From contig NZ_WAJS01000018.1 of the NCBI RefSeq assembly GCF_008831045.1, forward strand, positions 1 through 58,769: DNA of 58,769 bases. Reading direction: 5' to 3'. A program made the position numbers and the translations under genes. Under the pieces are notes generated by a model that was not told where the DNA came from, did not search any database, and was given only the letters and a program-made list of their open reading frames with translations. The DNA is from Adlercreutzia muris (GTDB lineage: Bacteria; Actinomycetota; Coriobacteriia; Coriobacteriales; Eggerthellaceae). Below are positions 28,539-39,316 of this stretch, one piece after another; position 1 is the stretch's first letter, and every line of letters starts with the position of its first letter.

Positions 28539-29192
28539 CTACGGCCGCCCGTAAGGCATGGGGTCGGCCCCGGGCGCGGCCCGGAACACCTCCTGGACCG
28601 GCATGTAGGAGTTCCATATCTCGGTCGTGCGCGAGTACAGCGGGTGGCGCCGCTCCAGGATGAGCCGCACCCAGTAGGCGTACACGTCCAGGAACAGCTC
28701 GTCCAGCGCCGCCTCGCCCACCCGGGCCCGCAGCCTCTCCACGGTCTTGCCGCTCCGCCCCGGTTCCAGGGCGTCGGCTATGTAGACCACCTTGTCCAGG
28801 GAGGTCATGGCCTTCTCCCCCACCGTGTGCCGGGCAATGGCCTGGAGCACCGCCGGGTCGAGGGCGGGGAATTCCCGGGCCAGCGCCACCGCCGCCGTCA
28901 TCCCATGGAGCACCCGGGGCATAGCCCGCAGTTCCTCGGGCAGGTCAAGGCCCAGCTCGTCCGCACGGGCCAAGATACCCGGGTCGTCGTAGCCCTTGTC
29001 CCAATCGTGCAGCAGGCCTGCGAGATAGGCGGCTTCCCCATCGACCCCGTAAGTGCGCGCCAGTTCCCGGGCAGTGTCGGCCACCCCCAGGCTGTGCTGG
29101 TAGCGGCGCGGCCCCACGCGCTCGGCCAACTCGGCCCGGCGCGCCTCGACGAAGGCGGGGTCTGCGGGATCGGTCACGGTCATGGCGTCCAT
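28539..29192 (-). CDS. yqeK: HD-domain diadenosine tetraphosphatase YqeK
   Basis: 217-residue HD-superfamily hydrolase of the YqeK family, which splits symmetrical Ap4A into two ADP. Metal-binding residues are visible in RRYQHSLGV, LLHDWDKGY, HGMTAAV and the DKVVYIADALEPGR signature. About 15 residues precede the family core. The ATG with AAAGGAGG six bases upstream makes the start overlap the last codons of nadD (stop at 29180), so translation is coupled. Confidence 0.92.
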   Translation of the reverse strand: MDAMTVTDPADPAFVEARRAELAERVGPRRYQHSLGVADTARELARTYGVDGEAAYLAGLLHDWDKGYDDPGILARADELGLDLPEELRAMPRVLHGMTAAVALAREFPALDPAVLQAIARHTVGEKAMTSLDKVVYIADALEPGRSGKTVERLRARVGEAALDELFLDVYAYWVRLILERRHPLYSRTTEIWNSYMPVQEVFRAAPGADPMPYGRP

Positions 29193-29971
29193 GGCGCCTC
29201 CTTTCCGCCGCCCACCGCCGCAGCCGTGGTGGGGGCCTCCAAGCGATAGAGCCCGCGCGCCTCGATGATCTCGCGCACGGGATCGGGGGTCAGGTAGCGC
29301 AGCGAGAGCCCCCGGGCGGCCCGCTCGCGCAGATAGCTCGACGAGATGGCCAGGGCCGTCACCTCGAAGTAGTCCACCCGAAACGCCCCGCGGGAGGCGA
29401 GTTCCTCCTTGAAGGACTCGGTGACCTCAAAGCCGGGGCGCGTGGCGGCGGCGAAGCGGGCAAGACGGGCCACCTCGGCGCTCTCGCGCCAGCGGGCGAT
29501 GGACAGGATGGCATCGGCCCCGGCGATGAAGAACAGCTCGACGTTGGCAGGGTAATGGTGCCGCAGCGCGCGCAGCGTGTCCACGGCGTAGGTGATGCCG
29601 GGCCGATCCACCTCCAGGGGGCTCACCGCGAAGGCGGGGTTGCCCGCCACGGCGGCACGGCACATCTCGAGGCGCACCGCCCCATCGGTCACCGCCCGAT
29701 CGCGCTTGAATGCCGGGCGCCCCGTGGGAACGAACACCACGCCGGCCAGGCCGAAAGCCTCCCGCGCCTGCTCGGCGCAGGCCAGGTGCCCCTGGTGGAT
29801 GGGGTCGAAGGTGCCCCCCATGATGCCCAGACGCACCGGGGCACCGTCGGCGCCCACCCCGTCGAAGCGGGGGCAGACCACCGCCGGGCGCCCTTCCCGA
29901 GCAGCCGCGGGGGTGCTGGCCGCGTCCAGCTCGGCACGGCGGCCCCAGCCCTCCTGTTCGCGCCCGGTCAC
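29180..29971 (-). CDS. nadD: Nicotinate-nucleotide adenylyltransferase
   Basis: Converts nicotinate mononucleotide to deamido-NAD. The nucleotidyltransferase motif LGIMGGTFDPIHQGHL and C-terminal ISSSYLRE are diagnostic. The frame gives 263 residues, with about 47 residues ahead of the catalytic core instead of only a few. The GTG at 29969-29971 is three bases after proA; GAGG is ten bases upstream, a modest site, so a downstream start is possible. It is part of the obg-proB-proA-nadD-yqeK-rsfS run. Confidence 0.92.
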   Translation of the reverse strand: MTGREQEGWGRRAELDAASTPAAAREGRPAVVCPRFDGVGADGAPVRLGIMGGTFDPIHQGHLACAEQAREAFGLAGVVFVPTGRPAFKRDRAVTDGAVRLEMCRAAVAGNPAFAVSPLEVDRPGITYAVDTLRALRHHYPANVELFFIAGADAILSIARWRESAEVARLARFAAATRPGFEVTESFKEELASRGAFRVDYFEVTALAISSSYLRERAARGLSLRYLTPDPVREIIEARGLYRLEAPTTAAAVGGGKEAPWTP

Positions 29972-29974
29972 GGC

Positions 29975-31276
29975 CTAGGCCCTCACCTGGCCGTCGCCGC
30001 GCAGCACGTACTTGTAGGACGTGAGCGCATCGGCAGCGAAGGGGCCGCGGGCGTGGATCTTCTGGGTGGAGATACCGATCTCGGCCCCAAGACCGAACTG
30101 GCCCCCGTCGGTGAAGGCCGTCGAGGCGTTGGCGTATACGGCGGCGGCGTCCACCGCGGCGAGGAAGGTGTCGATGACCGCTTCGTCGGTGGCCACGATG
30201 GCCTCGGAATGCTTGGTGCCGTAGCGGTTCACATGGGCAATGGCCTCATCAGGACCTTCCACTACGCGCACCGCCAGATGCGGTCCCAAATACTCGGTCT
30301 CCCAGTCCGCCTCGCCCCCCGGTACCACGGCCGGGGACGCCTCGTCGGCCCCATCGGCCACGGGCAGACCGGCCTGCCGGGCCAGGGCGCACACCATCTC
30401 GTCGCCGTGCACCGTGATGCCCGCCTCCAGCAGCTCGCCCAGAATCGGCGGCAGCACCGAGGGGGCGGCGACCGCGTCCACCAGCAGGGTCTCGGCGGCG
30501 TTGCACACGCCGAGGCGGCGGCACTTCGCGTTCATGATGATATCGCGGGCCATGGCGGGGTCGGCCGAGGCGTGCACGTACACGTGGCAGTTGCCCGTGC
30601 CCGTCTCGATGACCGGCACCTTCGCGTGCTCGACGCAGTGGCGGATAAGCCCGGCGCCCCCGCGGGGGATGAGCACGTCCACCAGGCCATGCAGCTCCAT
30701 GAGCATGTCGGTGGCGGCCCGATCGGTGGTGGTGATGGCACAGATGGAACCCTCGGGCAGGCCGGCCCCCACGGCGGCGGCCGCCAGAATGTCGGCGATG
30801 GCCTCGTTGGAGCGGGCCGCGAGGCTTCCGCCCCGCAGCACGCAGGCGTTGCCCGACTTCACGCAGACGCCGGCGGCATCGGCGGTCACGTTGGGCCGCG
30901 CCTCGTAGACCATGGCCACCACGCCGAGGGGCACCGACACGCGGCGCAGGCGGATGCCGTTGTACAAGGTGGATTCCAGAGACACCACGCCGAGGGGGTC
31001 GGGCAGCTTCCGCAGCTCGTCGAGGGCATCGGCCATGGCGCCCACCCGGGCCTCGTCCAGCATGAGCCGGTCCAGCAGGGCCTCGCTCGTGCCGGCCGCC
31101 CGGGCCGCGTCCATATCGCCCCCGTTGGCCTCCACGATCTCGGATGCGTGCTCCCGCAGGGCTGCGGCCATGGCGGCCAGGGCGCCGTTGCGCTCCTCGG
31201 CCGTCGTCACTGCCAGCCTCGCGCTCGCCTCCTTGGCCCTCTTCGCAAGCAGAACCACTTCGTCTCGTATATCCAT
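29975..31276 (-). CDS. proA: Gamma-glutamyl phosphate reductase
   Basis: Second enzyme of proline synthesis: NADPH-dependent reduction of gamma-glutamyl phosphate to the semialdehyde. The 433-residue product has the catalytic Cys in KCRRLGVCNAAETLL, VYEARPNVTADAAGVCVKSGNA, and the ALDH-like C-terminal segment YGTKHSEAIV. The ATG at 31274-31276 (MDIRDEVVLLAK) has AAAGG upstream. It follows proB by 128 bp, a gap in which nothing clear is seen. Confidence 0.96.
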   Translation of the reverse strand: MDIRDEVVLLAKRAKEASARLAVTTAEERNGALAAMAAALREHASEIVEANGGDMDAARAAGTSEALLDRLMLDEARVGAMADALDELRKLPDPLGVVSLESTLYNGIRLRRVSVPLGVVAMVYEARPNVTADAAGVCVKSGNACVLRGGSLAARSNEAIADILAAAAVGAGLPEGSICAITTTDRAATDMLMELHGLVDVLIPRGGAGLIRHCVEHAKVPVIETGTGNCHVYVHASADPAMARDIIMNAKCRRLGVCNAAETLLVDAVAAPSVLPPILGELLEAGITVHGDEMVCALARQAGLPVADGADEASPAVVPGGEADWETEYLGPHLAVRVVEGPDEAIAHVNRYGTKHSEAIVATDEAVIDTFLAAVDAAAVYANASTAFTDGGQFGLGAEIGISTQKIHARGPFAADALTSYKYVLRGDGQVRA

Positions 31277-31404
31277 GTTGAACCTTTCTCTGCTTCCTGC
31301 ACCTTCTCGCGGGGGCGGGCACTGCCAGCGAGGCTTCGGCAAGCGCCCGCCCAAACCGCAGCATCGGCCGGCCCGCTCCTCCCACAGGGCGAACGAAAAC
31401 CCGC

Positions 31405-32540
31405 CTACTCGAACAGCACCAGCTCGTCGCGGTGGACGACGGGGCGGTCGGCCAGAACCGACAGGATGCCGTTGGCCGCCACCGCCTCGCGGCTCTTCCC
31501 CACCGCCAGGGCCACCAGATCGCTGCCCGCGGCCGCTCGGCCCCGAGCGAACACGTGGCCCGTCTCGTCGGCCACATCCACGATGTCGTCGTAGTCGAAG
31601 GACCCGCGCACCTCGCGAATGCCCACGGACAAGAGCGACTTGCCGCGTTCCACGAGGGCCGCGCGGGCCCCCTCGTCCACCACGAGCGTACCGTGGACGG
31701 CATCGCCCAGGGCGATCCACAGCTTCTTCGGGGTGATCTCGTGGGGGCGCTCCGGGGCCGTGAACAGCGTGCCCACCGGCACCCCGGCCGCCGCATCCAC
31801 CACGCAATCGGGGCGGCGCCCCTGGCAGATGACCATGGGAATGCCCGCGGCCATGAGCACCCGGGCGGCCTTGATCTTCGTGATCATACCGCCGGAGCCC
31901 ACCCCCGACACCGCGCCCCCGGCCGCAGCCAAGATCTCGCGGCCCACCCGGTCCACCCGAGGTATCAGCTCGGCCGCCGGATCGATGAGCGGATTGGCCG
32001 TGTACAGTCCATCGATGTCCGACAGGATGACCATGAGGTCGGCGTCGATGAGGCAGGCCACGAGCGCGGCCAGGGTGTCATTGTCGCCGAAGCGGATCTG
32101 CTCGACGCTCACCGTGTCGTTCTCGTTCACAATGGGCACCACATCGAGCTCCATGAGGCGGCGCAGGGTGTCCCGAGCGTGCAGGTAGGCCGTGCGGTCG
32201 GCCGTATCGCGACGGGTGAGCAGCACCACGCTCGTGAGCATATCCCACCTCCCGAAGGCCTCGGCGTAGGCCGTGGACAGGGCGCTCTGCCCCACCGACG
32301 CGGCCGCCTGCAGGCTCGGCATGTCCGTGGGGCGCTTGGCGATGCCGAGGGCCTCCAGGCCGCAGGCGATGGCAGCCGAGGTGACCACCACCACGTCCCA
32401 GCCCGCGCGGCGCACCGTGTCCAGCTGGGCCGCCAGGTCATCCAGGAAGCCGTAGTCGATGGAGCTCTCGGAGGTGGTCAGAGTGGCCGAGCCAATCTTC
32501 ACCACCAGGCGGCGGCGCGCCGCGGTCGTCGTCTCGCCCA

Positions 32541-32541
<1 letters not shown>
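31405..32541 (-). CDS. proB: Glutamate 5-kinase
   Basis: First enzyme of proline synthesis, phosphorylating glutamate. The 378-residue product has the amino-acid kinase fold (VVKIGSATL at the N-terminus, IVNENDTVSVEQIRFGDND, SGVGSGGMITKIKAA) and a C-terminal PUA domain from about 285. The ATG shares one base with the obg stop (TAATG), so translation is coupled. AGGAG lies about ten bases upstream inside obg. Confidence 0.96.
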
Positions 32542-34004
<1,463 letters not shown>

Positions 34005-34013
34005 CTATACAAC

Positions 34014-34041
34014 AATGCCCCCTGATTTCTCAGAGGGCATT
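34014..34041 (-). terminator. Hairpin between rpmA and obg (possible attenuator)
   Basis: AATGCCC at 34014-34020 pairs with GGGCATT at 34035-34041, extended by CTGA/TCAG across one mismatch. No strong T-run follows on the minus strand. It may let more ribosomal protein than Obg be made, or stabilise mRNA ends. Confidence 0.4.
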
Positions 34042-34083
34042 GGCTAACCGTTCGATGTTACGCAGTCGTTGAAACTTAAGCGT

Positions 34084-34344
34084 TTAGGCGGTCTGCTCAG
34101 CGGGGATCACGTGGATCTTGCGCTTGACGCCACGGGTGAACTTCAGCGTGCCGTCGCAGAGGGCAAACAGAGTGTCGTCCTTGCCGCGGCCCACGTTCTC
34201 ACCGGGGTGGAAATGGGTGCCGCGCTGGCGAACGATCACGTTGCCGGTCTTCACGACCTCGCCGGCGAACTTCTTCACGCCGAGTCGCTGTGCGTGGGAG
34301 TCACGACCGTTACGGGTAGAGCCCAAGCCTTTCTTGTGTGCCAT
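34084..34344 (-). CDS. rpmA: 50S ribosomal protein L27
   Basis: 86-residue L27 whose N-terminal tail reaches the peptidyl-transferase centre. It begins directly with [16 protein letters not shown], so it has no cleavable N-terminal extension of the Firmicutes type. [24 protein letters not shown] is the family core. It follows rplU by 21 bp with a GGAGG ribosome site. Confidence 0.97.
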   Translation of the reverse strand: MAHKKGLGSTRNGRDSHAQRLGVKKFAGEVVKTGNVIVRQRGTHFHPGENVGRGKDDTLFALCDGTLKFTRGVKRKIHVIPAEQTA

Positions 34345-34365
34345 GAGATGTTCCTCCTAACCCGT

Positions 34366-34686
34366 TTACTCGGCCTTGGCCGTACCGACGGATTCGATCT
34401 TCACGCGGGTCAGGTTCTGACGATGACCGCGCAGCTTCTTGTAGTTCTTGCGCTTCTTGAACTTGAAGACCAACTGCTTGTCGCCCTTGAACTGCTCAAG
34501 CACGGTGGCGACGACCTTGGTCTTGGCGGCCTTCGCGGGGTCGGCCTCCACCTTGTCGCCGTCGACGACGCAGATGGCCTCGAGCTCCACCTTGTCGCCG
34601 GGCTCGACGTCGAGCTTCTCGATGTTGATCTTGTCTCCGGGGGCGACCTTGTACTGCTTGCCGCCCGTTTTCACGATTGCGTACAT
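34366..34686 (-). CDS. rplU: 50S ribosomal protein L21
   Basis: 106-residue L21, first gene of the operon. MYAIVKTGGKQYKV and the C-terminal KKRKNYKKLRGHRQNLTRVKI (read as adjoining motifs KKRKNYKK and RGHRQ) are diagnostic. AAGGAG precedes the ATG, and a clear promoter lies about 40 bp further upstream. Confidence 0.97.
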   Translation of the reverse strand: MYAIVKTGGKQYKVAPGDKINIEKLDVEPGDKVELEAICVVDGDKVEADPAKAAKTKVVATVLEQFKGDKQLVFKFKKRKNYKKLRGHRQNLTRVKIESVGTAKAE

Positions 34687-34724
34687 GTATGTATCTCCTT
34701 GAATGTGACTAAACGCAAGGTAGT

Positions 34725-34753
34725 ATCCTACCAGCGCACCTCCCCCGCGTCAA
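34725..34753 (-). promoter_or_regulatory. Promoter of the rplU-rpmA-obg-proBA-nadD-yqeK-rsfS operon
   Basis: On the minus strand TTGACG (34748-34753) and TAGGAT (34725-34730) are separated by 17 bp, a good housekeeping sigma-factor match, about 40 bp before the rplU start. No other comparable promoter was seen in the 6.7-kb gene run downstream. Confidence 0.75.
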
Positions 34754-34898
34754 CAATTTTCTCCCCCATTTTCCCACCGTTCACCGACGCTCTATATATT
34801 AGTAAGGCAGCGGAACACGTGATCCATCCCAGAGGGAGGAGCCGTCGGGAATCGCCGAGAGGATGCGACGTGACAACGCGAGAAGCGCCCCAAACGGA

Positions 34899-34927
34899 GA
34901 GAGCGCCCCGGCACAAGGGGCGCTCTC
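34899..34927 (-). terminator. Stem-loop downstream of the YfcC-type carrier gene
   Basis: An 11-bp stem, GAGAGCGCCCC at 34899-34909 and its complement at 34917-34927, with a 7-nt loop, about 50 bp after the carrier stop. No long T-run follows. Confidence 0.55.
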
Positions 34928-34978
34928 CCGGAAGGATGACAGCCGGCAGGCTGTTATCGATCGCGTTGGCGGATGCCC

Positions 34979-36583
34979 TTAGGCAGCGCCGCCGGGCAGG
35001 ATCATCATGGCCGCAGTCAGGATGACCATGCATACCACGCCGAGCACGACGAACAGCTTCGCGCCGAACTTCAGCCAGGTGGAGTACTCGATCTTGGCCA
35101 GGGCCAGACCGCCCATGATGGCGCCGGAGGTGGGCGTGAACAGGTTCACGAGGCCGTTGCCGGCGGAGTAGATCATGACCATGGTCTCAACGGAGAAGTT
35201 GAGCTGGCTGGCCAGACCGCCCATGATGGGCATGGACACGGTGGCCATGCCAGAGGAGGACGGGATCAGGAACGACAGCACCACGTAGAGCAGGAAGGAC
35301 AGCGGCGCGAATATGATGGCCGACATGCCCGCCAGTGCGTTGGCCGCGTTGTTCAAGATCCACATGTCCAGGCCGGTGGAAGCCATGAGCACGGTGATGG
35401 AGCGGGCCAGCGCGATGATGAGCACGACCGACATCATGTCGGCGGCGCCGTTGATGAAGGCCTTCACGAAGCGGCTCTCGGACACGCCGCCGATGAGGCC
35501 GATGACCAGCGCCATCAAGAGGAACCAGGTGGAGGCCTCGTCGAAGTACCACTGGCCCAGCGGAACGCCGGTCAGGAAGCTCGACCAGGCCGGGGTGACC
35601 TCCTCCTCGGAGACGGAGGTGGCCTCAACGGGACCGGACAGCTCGGTAGCGGTGCCGTTGGCCTCGTCGTAGACAGCTACCATTTCCTCGCCGGTCACGG
35701 TAGTGGCAACCTCCTCGTAGGACTGGCCGGCGACAAAGCCGTCGAAGCCCAGATCCTCCCAGGGGATGAACGACACGATCATGACGACGAAGGTGAGGGC
35801 AAAGACAACCAGGGAGGCCTTCTGGCGGCCGGTCATCTTCGGGGTCGCGGCGGCCTGGCCGTCGGCGGCCTCGGCCTCGGACTCCTTCATGCCCCACTCG
35901 TTCATCATATCCTGCTGCTCCTGCAGGGACAGGAACGTGGAGCCCTTGTCGTTCATGACCTTCTTGGCGTAGCGCATCACGAACACGATAGAGATGGCCA
36001 GGGTCACGATCCACAGAAGGGCACCAAGGCCGATGATGGTGGCCTGGTTCACGGCGATGCCCACGCCCGAGAGCGCGTCGACGGCCACGCCCACGGCGAA
36101 CGGGTTCACCGTGGAGCCGAGCACGCCGCAGCCGGCGCCGAGGAGCACCACGGCCGCGCCGGTGAGGCTGTCGAAGCCAGCCGCTACCATGGTGGCGGCC
36201 AGCAGCAGGTAGAAGGGCACCGTCTCCTCGCACATGCCGTAGGTGGTGCCGCCGATGGAGAAGATGATCATGAGGATCGGGATGAGCACCAGCTCGTTGC
36301 CCTTGAGCTTGTGCACCAGCGCCGCGATGCCCGCGTCGAGCGCCCCGGTCTCGGTGATGATGCCCAAAAAGCCGCCGAGGATCATGACGAACAGGCACAC
36401 GCCGATGGCGTCCTGGAAGCCGAACACCGGGGCGGTGAGCACGCCGGAGAGCGTCGCTCCCTCGATGCCCTCAACGCCCATCGCGGCCATGACAACGGTC
36501 ACGATGGCCAGCGCCACGAGAATGATCAGCAAAATGGTAAACGAAGAAAGGCTCGCACGCTTCTTCTTCTTTGTCTCTGCCAT
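34979..36583 (-). CDS. YfcC-family carrier, probable arginine/ornithine exchanger
   Basis: 534-residue membrane protein of the YfcC family (C4-dicarboxylate anaerobic carrier-like). About 12 helices are broken by a hydrophilic segment near 210-340 that includes an Ala/Glu-rich loop and an acidic stretch. Motifs include FSIGGTTYGMCEETVPFY, LGSTVNPFAVG, and SSSGMATVSMPIM near the end. It lies 116 bp downstream of arginine deiminase on the same strand, so import of arginine against ornithine or citrulline is the most economical role. That substrate is inferred from context only. ATG with AAGGAG upstream. Confidence 0.88.
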   Translation of the reverse strand: MAETKKKKRASLSSFTILLIILVALAIVTVVMAAMGVEGIEGATLSGVLTAPVFGFQDAIGVCLFVMILGGFLGIITETGALDAGIAALVHKLKGNELVLIPILMIIFSIGGTTYGMCEETVPFYLLLAATMVAAGFDSLTGAAVVLLGAGCGVLGSTVNPFAVGVAVDALSGVGIAVNQATIIGLGALLWIVTLAISIVFVMRYAKKVMNDKGSTFLSLQEQQDMMNEWGMKESEAEAADGQAAATPKMTGRQKASLVVFALTFVVMIVSFIPWEDLGFDGFVAGQSYEEVATTVTGEEMVAVYDEANGTATELSGPVEATSVSEEEVTPAWSSFLTGVPLGQWYFDEASTWFLLMALVIGLIGGVSESRFVKAFINGAADMMSVVLIIALARSITVLMASTGLDMWILNNAANALAGMSAIIFAPLSFLLYVVLSFLIPSSSGMATVSMPIMGGLASQLNFSVETMVMIYSAGNGLVNLFTPTSGAIMGGLALAKIEYSTWLKFGAKLFVVLGVVCMVILTAAMMILPGGAA

Positions 36584-36652
36584 GAGATGAACTCCTTATG
36601 GGAGTGGCGCCCGACCCCTCCCCCGATTCGGGCGTCCGATGAACATTGCAAG

Positions 36653-36680
36653 GAGGGCGGAGCTTGCCGTCTCCGCCCTC
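36653..36680 (-). terminator. Hairpin between arcA and the carrier gene
   Basis: GAGGGCGGAG (36653-36662) pairs with CTCCGCCCTC (36671-36680) in the 116-bp gap. There is no T-run on the minus strand, so partial termination or mRNA processing is more likely than complete termination. Confidence 0.5.
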
Positions 36681-36699
36681 GCAGGGCACTTCTTAAAGC

Positions 36700-37923
36700 C
36701 TACAGGGCCTCGCGCCAGGCCGGCATGGACATGCAGCGCGGGCCGCCGCGGCCGCGGGAGAGCTCCGCGGACGGCATGACCAGGCAGTTGATGCCGTTCT
36801 TGTAGAGCACGTCGTTGGTGACGTTGTTGCGCTGGTACACGACCACGGTGCCGGGGCGGACGCACAGCGTGTTGCTTCCGTCGTTCCACTGCTCGCGCTC
36901 CGCGGCGATGCGGTCGCCGCCGCCGCAGGGGATGAGCTGCACCGGCTGGCCGACGTACTCGGTCAGGATGGACTCCAGGTCCTCGTCGCGCTCGCGAATC
37001 TTGGTGCCGCCGTTGCCGTCGGGGGTGATCTCGAAGACCGTCAGCGGGCCCATGATGCCGGGGTGGATGGTGAACTTGTCGTAGTCGATCTGGGTGAACA
37101 CCGTATCCAGGTGCATGAAGGCGCGGGACACCGGGATGTTGAAGGCCAGGATGGTGTCGATAGTGGACGTCTCATCGCTGAACACGTTGTGGGCCAGCTG
37201 GTCGATGGCGTCGGGCTCGGTGCGCTGGGAGATGCCGATGGCCAGCACGTGCTCGTTGATGTTCAGCACATCGCCGCCCTCGATGTGGAAGGTGTTCTCG
37301 CGGCTGTAGTACTGCGGCACATCCTTGAAGTCGGGGTGGTAGTTGAAGATGTAGGAGCCGTAGATGGTCTCGCGGTTACGGGTGGTGCTGTACATGCGGT
37401 TGATGCCCACGCCGTTGCCGATCATATTGAACGGGTCGCGGGTGAAGTAGAGGTTCGGCATGGGGGCGCACACGAGCTTGGTACGGTCGGACACCATGTC
37501 CACGAGCAGGTTGGTGTGCTGCTGCGGGAGCTCCTGGAGGTTGATGCCCGCCATAGTCTTCATGACCATGTCCTTGGTGGCGGCGTACTCGGAGTTGATG
37601 TAGTCCTTGATGATGTCGGTGTACAGATCGGTGCGGATGCCCGCCTCGTAGATCCACTGGTTCAGGAACTGCTCGCGCAGGGCCGGATCAGTGTCCAGAG
37701 CCTCGGCCATGAGGTCCTCGAGGTAGACGACCTCCACGCCCTCGTTGCGCAGGATGTCGGCGAAGGCATCGTGCTCGGCCTGGGCAACCTCCAAGAACGG
37801 GATGTCGTCGAACAGCAGCTCCTCCAGGGTGTTCGGGGTGAGGTTGAGCAGCTCGTTGCCCGGGCGATGGAGGATGACCTTCTTGAGGTTCCCGATCTCG
37901 CTCTTGACGTTTACTCCTTGCAT
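36700..37923 (-). CDS. arcA: Arginine deiminase
   Basis: 407 residues. Hydrolyses arginine to citrulline and ammonia, the first step of the energy-yielding arginine deiminase pathway. Catalytic signatures: FTRDPF, FHIEGGDVLN, HLDTVFTQID, and the nucleophilic Cys in RGRGGPRCMSMP near the C-terminus. The ATG at 37921-37923 has GGAGAG four to six bases upstream. arcB and arcC are not adjacent in the window; the next gene is a YfcC-type carrier, and a membrane LuxR regulator is divergently placed. Confidence 0.97.
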   Translation of the reverse strand: MQGVNVKSEIGNLKKVILHRPGNELLNLTPNTLEELLFDDIPFLEVAQAEHDAFADILRNEGVEVVYLEDLMAEALDTDPALREQFLNQWIYEAGIRTDLYTDIIKDYINSEYAATKDMVMKTMAGINLQELPQQHTNLLVDMVSDRTKLVCAPMPNLYFTRDPFNMIGNGVGINRMYSTTRNRETIYGSYIFNYHPDFKDVPQYYSRENTFHIEGGDVLNINEHVLAIGISQRTEPDAIDQLAHNVFSDETSTIDTILAFNIPVSRAFMHLDTVFTQIDYDKFTIHPGIMGPLTVFEITPDGNGGTKIRERDEDLESILTEYVGQPVQLIPCGGGDRIAAEREQWNDGSNTLCVRPGTVVVYQRNNVTNDVLYKNGINCLVMPSAELSRGRGGPRCMSMPAWREAL

Positions 37924-38318
37924 GTGACTCTCCGATCTGGCGCCCGCGGCGCCTGTCGATGTGCCGGCTGCCGTGGTTTCCCTCCACGGCCCATCGCAAA
38001 TCCGCGATGTTTCATGGCTCCAATGTGCAGGATAGTCACATTTTGCGAAAGGTCTAAACCAGGTGTAGGTGCGTATGTATGTTGAGACTATGTGAAGAAG
38101 CATTTCCCTACAACCTCCATAAACCGCAGGTCATAATTGGATTTTTCAAATTCTAATCTGCGTCGTTTCCTCATCTAATTGTGCGCTGTTACCGTTACGT
38201 TACCTAACTCGATCAAAAATTTCTGAAGGCTTCGGGCACCGAGGGGGGCGCTGGCGAATTGGTATATAATGGCAGCAAAGTTCAACGCCCGATGGGCTGG
38301 CCAGGATGAAGGGGATCC
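37924..38318. other. Divergent intergenic region between arcA and the LuxR gene
   Basis: About 395 bp without a gene. GC content is lower than in the neighbours. A plus-strand TATAAT at 38265-38270 lies about 50 bp before the LuxR start, without a good -35, which suggests activator dependence. The inverted repeat at 38022-38042 is on the arcA side. Confidence 0.6.
38022..38042. promoter_or_regulatory. Inverted repeat in the arcA upstream region
   Basis: AATGTG and CACATT are separated by nine bases, about 100 bp upstream of the arcA start and overlapping a possible -10 (TATCCT on the minus strand). It is reminiscent of a CRP/FNR-type site, but the spacing is one base too long, so identification is open. 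Confidence 0.35.
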
Positions 38319-39284
38319 ATGGAACTTGCCATCTTCTATGAGACGCTTCTCGTGATTCTCGTCTCCGTTCTCACGGCCGCCGTCTGCCTCTCATCATATT
38401 TGGTGACCCACCGCAAGACCATGCTGTACGCCTGCGCGGCCTTTTTGTTCTACTTCCTGGACGTGGCCTCCATCTTGCAGGACGATTACGCGGCCCAAAT
38501 CCTCGGGCCCGAGCTTTCCCCGGAATATATGTTCTTCCGCTCCGTCTACACGCTCGTCACCGGTGCGGGATTCCTCGGCTCTTTCTGGCTCATGGTCTGC
38601 GAGTACATCGGCGAGCGCAACCGCCGCGTGCGCGCGCTGCCCATCATCGTCTTCTGCGTCATAGCCTTCCTGCTTCTGGCTATCTCAGGCGAGAACAAGG
38701 TGCTGCGCTTCTGCTTCTATAATTGCCGCGCCTGCTTCATGTTCTGGATCCTCCTCTATGGCGGCATCTACTACCTGCGTACCCGCGACGAGGTGGAGCG
38801 CCAGCGTCTGGCCCGCTATCTCCCCCACTGCGTGGCCCTGGCCCTCCTCGGTGTGCTCATGATCTTCGAGGACGTCATGTTCTTCCTGGTGCTGTCCACC
38901 GAGGCCATCACCGTGGGACCGTTCACGCTGACGGCCGAGCGCAACTATGCCGAGAACCTGCTCATGCTCGTCTGCGCCCTCATGACGTGCCACTTCGCGT
39001 TGCGCCAGCTGGATATCCGCTCTCACACCGCCCCGGTCGTCGACGACACCGAGCGCTACCACCAGACCGCCGAGGATCTGCTCGTCTACGCCCGGCGCCA
39101 CTCGCTGACGGCCCGGGAGCGCGAGGTGCTCGACTACATCCTGCGGGACCAGGACAACCAGAACATCGCCTCGGCCATGTCCCTGGCCCCCTCCACGGTG
39201 AAGGTGCACGTGCACAACATCCTCCAGAAGACCGGCCACGGCAACCGCCAGGAACTCATCCAAGACTTCTGGAAGACCGTGTAG
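38319..39284 (+). CDS. Membrane-anchored LuxR-type transcriptional regulator
   Basis: 321 residues. About seven hydrophobic helices fill residues 5-235, then a linker, then a LuxR/FixJ helix-turn-helix (about 253-320: LTAREREVLDYIL..., NIASAMSLAPSTVKVHVHNILQKTG). No receiver domain is present. Regulators with a multi-helix membrane sensor fused to a LuxR domain are numerous in Eggerthellaceae. It is divergent from arcA, so control of the arginine pathway is likely from position. ATG with AAGGGG upstream. Confidence 0.9.
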   Translation: MELAIFYETLLVILVSVLTAAVCLSSYLVTHRKTMLYACAAFLFYFLDVASILQDDYAAQILGPELSPEYMFFRSVYTLVTGAGFLGSFWLMVCEYIGERNRRVRALPIIVFCVIAFLLLAISGENKVLRFCFYNCRACFMFWILLYGGIYYLRTRDEVERQRLARYLPHCVALALLGVLMIFEDVMFFLVLSTEAITVGPFTLTAERNYAENLLMLVCALMTCHFALRQLDIRSHTAPVVDDTERYHQTAEDLLVYARRHSLTAREREVLDYILRDQDNQNIASAMSLAPSTVKVHVHNILQKTGHGNRQELIQDFWKTV

Positions 39285-39316
39285 GCCCCGCCCAGCGTTA
39301 GGGCAAGCGGAACCTG

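Noticed and set aside
34740-34978. tRNA or small RNA gene in the gap before rplU
   Set aside because: No cloverleaf could be formed; the gap is explained by the rplU promoter and the carrier-gene stem-loop.
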